Origin: an uncultured Collinsella sp.
Lineage (GTDB): Bacteria; Actinomycetota; Coriobacteriia; Coriobacteriales; Coriobacteriaceae
Assembly: GCA_958445895.1 (NCBI GenBank)
Contig: CAUCTV010000018.1
Coordinates: forward strand, 1-22,505
Direction: 5' to 3'
Length of the DNA stretch: 22,505 bases
In this document: positions 16,820 through 22,505 of the stretch, in pieces
How the letters are laid out: the number at the start of each line of letters is the position of its first letter
Position numbering within the stretch: the stretch's first letter is position 1
Made by a program: the position numbers and the translations under genes
The notes under the pieces: generated by a model
The model's database searches: none
Told to the model about the DNA's origin: nothing
Seen by the model: the letters and a program-made list of their open reading frames with translations, nothing else

Positions 16820-18750
16820 TCGACGAGGAGAACAAGTCCGCAACCATGACCGAGGCACCGGCTGCCGCCGTAGCTGCACCGGCCCACGCCGCTCCGGCGG
16901 ACTCCACACCCGTGGAGCCCGAGGACACCGTGTTCTCCCTGCCTCTTTCGCATGTAACGCATGATATTTCGGATCTCGCCGATAACGAGGGCGAAGAGGA
17001 TGCCGTAGCGGCGCCCATCGGCGCACATGCTGCGGAACAGCCCACAGCGCCCGAAGCAACCCCGGCGCCGGCTCACTTTGCAGAGCCCGTCGCCGCGGCA
17101 ATCAACGAGAGCGCTGCGGTGTTTGCGGCACCCGAACCCGCCGCGCCGGCGTTTCCCATAGCCCCGGCATCCGAGGTTGCGCCCGCGTCTACGCCGGCGC
17201 CCGAGGCGGGGCCATCCCCCGAGGACGGCCCTGCACCCAAGGCCCCGCAGCCTGCGCCCGCAAGCGAGTCCGATGCCGTGGCCGAGCCCGCCGCCCAGTC
17301 GCAAAGCACACCCGCGCCGTCGCACTTTGCGACGCCCGAGCCTATAGACGTCAGCCCGCAAGACGACGAGTCGATCGCCTGCGCGTCCGCAGAGCCCGGC
17401 TCCCCGGACACCGGCGATTCCGAATCAAACGCCGAGACCGACACCGTCTCTCCCGGTGACACAGCCGAGATCGACGTTGCCGCCGTTGAGGCCAAGCTCA
17501 AAGACCCCGGCTCGACCATGAGCTTTGAGCCCCTGACCGAGGAGCGCATCGAGACCGACTCGACCTATGATGCCGGCACCACCACGCAACTCATGTGGGG
17601 CGCCCGCTCTGACGTTGGCTGCGTACGCCCGCACAATGAGGATTCCTACCTGGTGCAGTCGCCGCTCTTTTGCGTATGCGACGGCATGGGCGGTCACGCC
17701 GCCGGCGAGGTAGCCTCTTCCATCGCCGTCGAGACTATTGCCAAGACGGCCCCGCAGTCCGCCGACGCAGCACGCCTGGCCGCAGCCGTCGAGGCAGCCA
17801 ACGCCGCCGTAATCGAGGCGGCCCTGAACGGCCTGGGCAAGCCCGGCATGGGCTGCACAGCCACTTGCGCCTATATCGAAAACGACACGCTCGCCATCGC
17901 CCACGTGGGTGACTCTCGCGCCTACCTGCTCCACGAGGGCACGCTCATCCGCGTGACCCGCGACCACTCCTACGTGGAGGAGCTCGTGGACGCCGGCGAG
18001 ATTACGGCAGACGAGGCTCGCGTCCACCCCAACCGCTCGGTCATCACCCGTGCGCTGGGCTCGGACCCCGCCATGTATGCCGACCACTTCACTCTGCATA
18101 TCGAGGAAGGCGACCGCCTGATCCTTTGCTCTGACGGCCTTTCGAGCATGATTCCTGATAGCGATATCGAGAACATCGCCACGCAGTCCTCAACCGCGCA
18201 AATCTGCGTCGACAACCTAGTGGACGCGGCGCTTGCCGCCGGCGGCCACGACAACGTGACCGTAGTAGTCGTTGACCTGGTTGACGATGGCGTTATGCGC
18301 GAGGCGCAACGCGTGCGTCGCCGCAACATTACTATCGCCGCCATCCTGGCCCTCGTCTTTGTGCTGGCAGCTGGCATCTGGGCCTACACGGGTGTCACCG
18401 GCTCGTACTACCTGGGTACCCACCAGGGCAATGTCGCCGTCTGGCGCGGCCTGCCCGGCAAGCCGCTCGGACTCAAGCTTCACTGGCTCGAAAGCGAAAC
18501 CAGTATTAAGCTGTCCGACCTGCCCGAAGACACGCAAAACCGCCTCAAGGCGGGCATTCCGCAAACAAGTGTCGACGATGCGCAGGACACGATATCCAAG
18601 TACCGCCACCAGATCGACGAGGAGCAGACCCGCCAGGTGATCGACGCGCAAACGATTCGCGACAACACCAATCAGGGATCGACCTCCGAATCAGATTCCG
18701 AGAAAACCGCCGAACAGTCCGCCGAGGCCGAAGCCTCCGAAAAGAACTAG
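16816..18750 (+). CDS. pstP: PP2C-family Ser/Thr phosphatase with a long disordered N-terminal extension
   Basis: A 644-residue membrane phosphatase expected to dephosphorylate the operon's kinases and their substrates. The PP2C domain spans about 260-495 with all metal-binding motifs: RPHNEDSY, CDGMGGHAAGE, AHVGDSRAYL, LILCSDGLSSMI and GGHDNVTVVVV. A membrane helix follows (505-527), then an external region of about 115 residues ending in an acidic Ser/Glu tail. The first 255 residues are Ala/Pro/Glu-rich and look disordered; mycobacterial PstP begins almost directly with the PP2C domain. The start at 16816 is chosen because it overlaps the fhaB stop (ATGA) and the frame keeps the same G/C-biased codons throughout. 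An internal start near 17593 is possible but has no good ribosome site. Confidence 0.94.
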   Translation: MIDEENKSATMTEAPAAAVAAPAHAAPADSTPVEPEDTVFSLPLSHVTHDISDLADNEGEEDAVAAPIGAHAAEQPTAPEATPAPAHFAEPVAAAINESAAVFAAPEPAAPAFPIAPASEVAPASTPAPEAGPSPEDGPAPKAPQPAPASESDAVAEPAAQSQSTPAPSHFATPEPIDVSPQDDESIACASAEPGSPDTGDSESNAETDTVSPGDTAEIDVAAVEAKLKDPGSTMSFEPLTEERIETDSTYDAGTTTQLMWGARSDVGCVRPHNEDSYLVQSPLFCVCDGMGGHAAGEVASSIAVETIAKTAPQSADAARLAAAVEAANAAVIEAALNGLGKPGMGCTATCAYIENDTLAIAHVGDSRAYLLHEGTLIRVTRDHSYVEELVDAGEITADEARVHPNRSVITRALGSDPAMYADHFTLHIEEGDRLILCSDGLSSMIPDSDIENIATQSSTAQICVDNLVDAALAAGGHDNVTVVVVDLVDDGVMREAQRVRRRNITIAAILALVFVLAAGIWAYTGVTGSYYLGTHQGNVAVWRGLPGKPLGLKLHWLESETSIKLSDLPEDTQNRLKAGIPQTSVDDAQDTISKYRHQIDEEQTRQVIDAQTIRDNTNQGSTSESDSEKTAEQSAEAEASEKN

Positions 18751-18766
18751 AAAGGGAGTGCCGCTT

Positions 18767-21637
18767 ATGAGTCGCCGCAACACCGAGCTGCTCTTGCTCA
18801 TCGCCTCGGCGTTCCCCGTCATCCTACTGTATGCGATGTACGTCCTCACCGCGGGCGCTGCCATCTCCTTTGAGACGCTCGCCGTACCGATCGGCCTCTT
18901 TGCCGCCTTTGCCGCGGCCCACATTGCCGTGCGCATCTTGGCGCCCGGTGCCGACCCCGCTATCCTGCCCATTGTCTTTGTGCTTTCGGGCATCGGCATC
19001 ACGTTCGTGACGCGTCTCGCCCCCGCTCTCGCCATCTCACAGCTCATCATCCTGTTTGTCTCGGTGGCGCTCATGGTGGGAACGCTCGCGTTGGTTAAGA
19101 ACCTCGACGTAGTCATGCGCTACAAGTACACCTTTGGCATTATCGGCATCATTCTGCTGATGCTGCCTATCTTTATCGGCACCACGATCTCGGGCTCCAA
19201 GCTGTGGATTCGCATCGCGGGCTTTACCATCCAGCCCGGCGAGTTCGCCAAAGTCTTTATCGTGCTGTTCCTGGCCGGGTACCTGGCCGAGAACCGCGAG
19301 CTGCTCTCCATCTCCAACCGCAAGATCCTAGGCTTTAAGATCCCTCGCCTGCGACTGCTGCTGCCGCTGTTTGCCGTGTGGGGCGTGTGCCTACTCGTTG
19401 TCGTCTTCGAACGCGACCTGGGTTCGGCCGTGCTGTTCTACACCATCTTCTTGCTGATGCTCTACGTTGCCACGGGTCGATTCTCGTATGTCGTTATCGG
19501 CCTTGCGCTCTTGGCCGTCGGCGCCGTGGGCGCCTACAAGTTCCTGTCGCACGTTCAGGTGCGCTTCCAAGTTTGGGTCGATCCGTTTAAGGACGCCCAG
19601 GGCCAGGGCTACCAGATCGTCCAGTCGCTCTTCTCGCTTGCCGATGGCGGTCTGGTCGGTGTTGGTATCGGCAACGGCATGGCCAACAACATCCCTGTCG
19701 TCGAGTCCGACTTTATCTTCTCTGCCATCGGCGAGGAGATGGGCCTTTTGGGCGGCGGCGCCGTGCTCATCCTGTTTATGCTCTTTGCCGTGCGTGGCCT
19801 CACCACGGCTGCCCGCGCTAAATCCGACCTCGCCGCCTTTAGCGCCACGGGCCTTACGGCCGCCATCAGCTTCCAGGCCTTTTTGATCGTGGGCGGCGTT
19901 ACCCGCCTGATCCCGCTGACCGGCGTCACCCTGCCCTTTATGAGCCAGGGCGGTTCCTCGCTGCTGGCGAGCTTTATCATCGTCGCGCTCCTGCTGCGCG
20001 CCGGTGACGAGGCGACCGGACGCGAGGCCGAGCTTACCGGCACCGGCACCATGGCTGCCATCACCGATGATCAGGTCGCATCTGCCGCCGCCCCGACGGG
20101 CACGCGCTTTGCCACCTCGTCTTCCTACGGCAGCGGCAGCCATTCCGTCGGCTCGCGCATGCGCCGTCGCCTGCTCGACACGCCTGAATCCGGTGTGCTC
20201 GGCCGCGTTGCGCTCGCCAACCGTCTAACCCGTGCGGTGCTCGCCTTTACGGCGCTGTTCGCCATCCTTATCGGCAACCTCACCTATGTCCAGGTCATCA
20301 AGGCCAAGGACTATCAGGATATGCCGACCAACAACCACACTATCGCCCGCTCCAAGTACATCCAGCGCGGTTCCATCATCACGTCCGACGGCGTGACGCT
20401 GGCCGAGTCGCTGCAGCAGGAGGACGGCACCTACGTACGCTCCTACCCCAACGGCAACCTGGCAGCGCACGTGGTTGGCTACGTGAGCCAGCAGTATGGC
20501 ACAACCGCCATCGAGAGTGTCATGAACGACACGCTCACCGGTTCTAAGGACTACTCCAGCTGGAACAACGCCATCGCGTCGCTCGCGGGCCAGACCCAGC
20601 CGGGCAACACCGCCAAGCTCACCATCGACTCGCGCATCCAGACGGCGGCCGAGCAGGCACTCAAGGGCTTTAAGGGCGCTGTAGTGGTCATCGACCCGCG
20701 TACCGGCGCGGTGCTCGCATGTGCCAGCTCGCCCACCTACGACAACACCAACATCGACGCCCTGCTGCAGGCGGGCGGCGGCGAGGACGGCTCTATGTAC
20801 AATCGCGCCATGGACGCGCTGTACACGCCGGGCTCCACGTTTAAGGTCGTTACGCTTTCCGCGGCACTCGAGACCGGCACCGCCAGCCTTACCAGCACCT
20901 ACCAGGCGCCCGGCTCCATGGACATCGGCAACGCGCCGGTCACCAACTATGCCAACGAGAGCTACGGCACCATCAGCCTGCAGCAGGCCTTTGCCGTGTC
21001 TTCCAACGTCGTCTTTGGCCAAGTGGCAAACGAAGTTGGCGCAAACACGCTCGTGCAGTTTGCCAACGCCTTTGGCTACGGCCAAAAGCTCGGCCAGGAC
21101 CTGACCTCCGCGGCCTCCATCATGGCCGACCCGTCGCTCATGACCGAGTGGGAGACCGCCTGGGCCGGCGCCGGCCAGCCTGTCGGCATGGACCACACGC
21201 CCGGGCCGCAGACCACCGTCATGCAAAACGCCGTGATTGCCGCCGCCATCGCTAACAGTGGCGTGGTCATGGACCCGTACTTTGTAGCCCAGGTACTCGC
21301 CCCGGACGGAACTGTGGTCAAGACCACGCAGTCCCGCTCGCTGGGTCAGGCCGTCAGCTCCGCCACGGCCGACCAGGTCAAGCAGGCCATGCTCGCCGTC
21401 GTCCAGTCCGGTACCGGCACCGATGCCCAGGTCCCCGGCGTCAAGGTCGCCGGCAAGACCGGCTCGGCCGAGACCGGCGGCACCAACGTCAACTCGATGT
21501 TCGTTGGCTTTGCACCTTACGATTCACCCACGGTCGCCATCTCGGTGGCCTTGGAGGATTACGACAAACACGACGTCAAGGCGGCCAAGATTGCCGGCAT
21601 CGTCCTGACCGCGGCGCTCGCCGCACAGGGAGCGTGA
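18767..21637 (+). CDS. rodA-pbpA: SEDS glycosyltransferase-class B PBP fusion (RodA/FtsW joined to PbpA)
   Basis: A single 956-residue chain combining both halves of a peptidoglycan synthase. The N-terminal half (1-410) is a polytopic SEDS polymerase with IQPGEFAKVF, ERDLGSAVLF, ESDFIFSAIGEE (Asp315 at the position of the conserved catalytic Asp) and TLPFMSQGGSSLL. A Ser/Gly/Ala-rich cytoplasmic linker (about 412-485) leads to a further membrane helix (about 490-510), then a class B transpeptidase: RGSIITSDG dimerisation-domain start, catalytic STFK (Ser690), SSN (745-747) and KTG (897-899). ATG 18767 is chosen because GGGAG lies 8 bases before it; a GTG three codons upstream overlaps that site. 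The neighbours are the pstP and pknB genes, as with separate rodA and pbpA in mycobacteria. Whether it serves elongation or division cannot be told from sequence alone. Confidence 0.95.
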   Translation: MSRRNTELLLLIASAFPVILLYAMYVLTAGAAISFETLAVPIGLFAAFAAAHIAVRILAPGADPAILPIVFVLSGIGITFVTRLAPALAISQLIILFVSVALMVGTLALVKNLDVVMRYKYTFGIIGIILLMLPIFIGTTISGSKLWIRIAGFTIQPGEFAKVFIVLFLAGYLAENRELLSISNRKILGFKIPRLRLLLPLFAVWGVCLLVVVFERDLGSAVLFYTIFLLMLYVATGRFSYVVIGLALLAVGAVGAYKFLSHVQVRFQVWVDPFKDAQGQGYQIVQSLFSLADGGLVGVGIGNGMANNIPVVESDFIFSAIGEEMGLLGGGAVLILFMLFAVRGLTTAARAKSDLAAFSATGLTAAISFQAFLIVGGVTRLIPLTGVTLPFMSQGGSSLLASFIIVALLLRAGDEATGREAELTGTGTMAAITDDQVASAAAPTGTRFATSSSYGSGSHSVGSRMRRRLLDTPESGVLGRVALANRLTRAVLAFTALFAILIGNLTYVQVIKAKDYQDMPTNNHTIARSKYIQRGSIITSDGVTLAESLQQEDGTYVRSYPNGNLAAHVVGYVSQQYGTTAIESVMNDTLTGSKDYSSWNNAIASLAGQTQPGNTAKLTIDSRIQTAAEQALKGFKGAVVVIDPRTGAVLACASSPTYDNTNIDALLQAGGGEDGSMYNRAMDALYTPGSTFKVVTLSAALETGTASLTSTYQAPGSMDIGNAPVTNYANESYGTISLQQAFAVSSNVVFGQVANEVGANTLVQFANAFGYGQKLGQDLTSAASIMADPSLMTEWETAWAGAGQPVGMDHTPGPQTTVMQNAVIAAAIANSGVVMDPYFVAQVLAPDGTVVKTTQSRSLGQAVSSATADQVKQAMLAVVQSGTGTDAQVPGVKVAGKTGSAETGGTNVNSMFVGFAPYDSPTVAISVALEDYDKHDVKAAKIAGIVLTAALAAQGA

Positions 21638-21663
21638 TGCCCATGATCGAATCGGACACCCGA

Positions 21664-21699
21664 GGCGCGCCGCGGCCGAAGAGTTAGCGGCAACGCGCC
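21664..21699 (+). terminator. Strong hairpin without a T-tract between rodA-pbpA and pknB
   Basis: GGCGCGCCGC (21664-21673) pairs with GCGG (21687-21690) and CGCGCC (21694-21699), leaving a 3-base CAA bulge and a 13-base loop. No run of T follows. It may be a non-classical terminator, a processing or stability element separating pknB from the upstream genes, or partial read-through control. Confidence 0.4.
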
Positions 21700-21769
21700 A
21701 CACGGCCCCAGCGGCCACATCGTAGGTACTACACACATCGTTGAGCGAATAGTTATGTTAGGAGCAGGA

Positions 21770-22505
21770 ATGGAACAGAGGGTCCTCGGGGGAAGATACC
21801 TCCTCAAGGATAAGGTGGGGACAGGCGGTATGGCGACCGTCTACCGTGCACAGGACCAGGTCCTCGACCGCACGGTAGCCGTCAAGATAATGCTGCCACA
21901 GTATGCTGGCGACGCAACCTTCGCCGCACGCTTTAAGCAGGAGGCCCAGGCAGCAGCCGGTCTCTCCTCCCCCTATATCGTGGGCGTCTACGATTGGGGC
22001 AAAGACGGCGACACCTATTACATCGTCATGGAGTACCTGCGCGGCACCGACCTTAAGAGCGGCATCAAGAGCCACGGCGCCCTCGACCCCAAGAAGGTCG
22101 CCCAGATCGGCTCGCAGATCAGCTCCGCGCTTTCGGTCGCCCACAAGCACGAGATCATCCACCGCGACATTAAGCCGCAGAACATCATGGTGCTGCCCGA
22201 CGGCAACATCAAGGTGATGGACTTTGGCATCGCGCGCGCCAAGAACAGCCACCTCACGCAAGACAACAACGTGCTGGGAACCGCCCACTACGTCAGCCCC
22301 GAGCAGACCCGTGGTCAGGACCTCGGCCCCACCTCGGATATCTACTCGCTGGGCGTCGTGATGTATGAGTGCGCCACCGGCCGCGTTCCCTTTGACGGTG
22401 ACGACGCTATCTCGGTCGCACTCAAGCAGGTCAACGAGCTGCCTATTCCACCGAGCCAGATCAACTCCGGTGTCGACGCCGACCTTGAGCGCATCATCCT
22501 CAAGT
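21770..22505 (+). CDS. pknB: PknB-type Ser/Thr protein kinase (partial, cut by the right edge)
   Basis: The first 245 codons of a canonical Hanks-type kinase. Visible features: Gly-rich loop VGTGGMATVY (16-25), VAVK with Lys39, Glu58, catalytic loop HRDIKPQN (131-138), DFG (151-153), GTAHYVSPEQ (170-179) in the activation segment and Asp190. All catalytic residues are canonical, unlike in the other two kinases in the window. The start at 21770 follows AGGAG by five bases; an in-frame ATG five codons earlier (21755) is possible. Family knowledge predicts a juxtamembrane segment, one membrane helix and external PASTA repeats beyond the edge; these are not seen here. It lies 132 bases after rodA-pbpA, so it may have a separate promoter, though none is convincing. 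Confidence 0.95.
   Translation, partial: MEQRVLGGRYLLKDKVGTGGMATVYRAQDQVLDRTVAVKIMLPQYAGDATFAARFKQEAQAAAGLSSPYIVGVYDWGKDGDTYYIVMEYLRGTDLKSGIKSHGALDPKKVAQIGSQISSALSVAHKHEIIHRDIKPQNIMVLPDGNIKVMDFGIARAKNSHLTQDNNVLGTAHYVSPEQTRGQDLGPTSDIYSLGVVMYECATGRVPFDGDDAISVALKQVNELPIPPSQINSGVDADLERIILK

Overview
The window reads as GC-rich chromosomal DNA from an anaerobic actinobacterium, most likely class Coriobacteriia (Collinsella or a relative). The basis is the strong G/C third-position codon bias, a one-chain pyruvate:ferredoxin oxidoreductase, and an actinobacterial fhaA-fhaB-pstP-rodA/pbpA-pknB cluster in which the SEDS polymerase and its transpeptidase are fused into one protein. The taxon is an inference; there is no rRNA gene to settle it.

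Left part (1-4069): the right end of an IS3-family-like element touches the left edge (about 1-55). A large nifJ gene (minus strand) follows, with a long upstream region (3668-4069) that holds several inverted repeats and promoter-like hexamers.

Next (4070-7758, minus strand): a tight three-gene cassette, transcribed right to left. It encodes an N-terminally anchored or secreted protein with a Ser/Gly linker, a Ser/Thr kinase with four C-terminal membrane segments, and a soluble protein with a C-terminal FHA domain. Start and stop codons overlap or nearly touch. I do not recognise this combination as a named system, and it is the best candidate here for something undescribed. A terminator-like hairpin runs straight into the first gene's Shine-Dalgarno and may be an attenuator.

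Middle (7852-12559): recR, ybaB and dnaX on the minus strand. The usual dnaX-ybaB-recR adjacency is broken by about 1.1 kb carrying two small unknown genes and a less GC-rich spacer with a three-half-site operator-like array (9097-9131).

Right part (12675-22505, plus strand): a YcxB-like membrane protein, then an overlapping run: a multipass membrane Ser/Thr kinase with an HLD instead of HRD catalytic loop, fhaA, fhaB, pstP (with a long disordered N-terminal extension), a RodA-PbpA fusion, and pknB cut by the right edge. By analogy with mycobacteria this operon should couple reversible Ser/Thr phosphorylation and FHA phospho-reading to peptidoglycan synthesis and cell shape. The window therefore carries three Ser/Thr kinases, three FHA proteins and one phosphatase, so the orphan 4070-7758 cassette could share the single PstP phosphatase encoded about 9 kb away.
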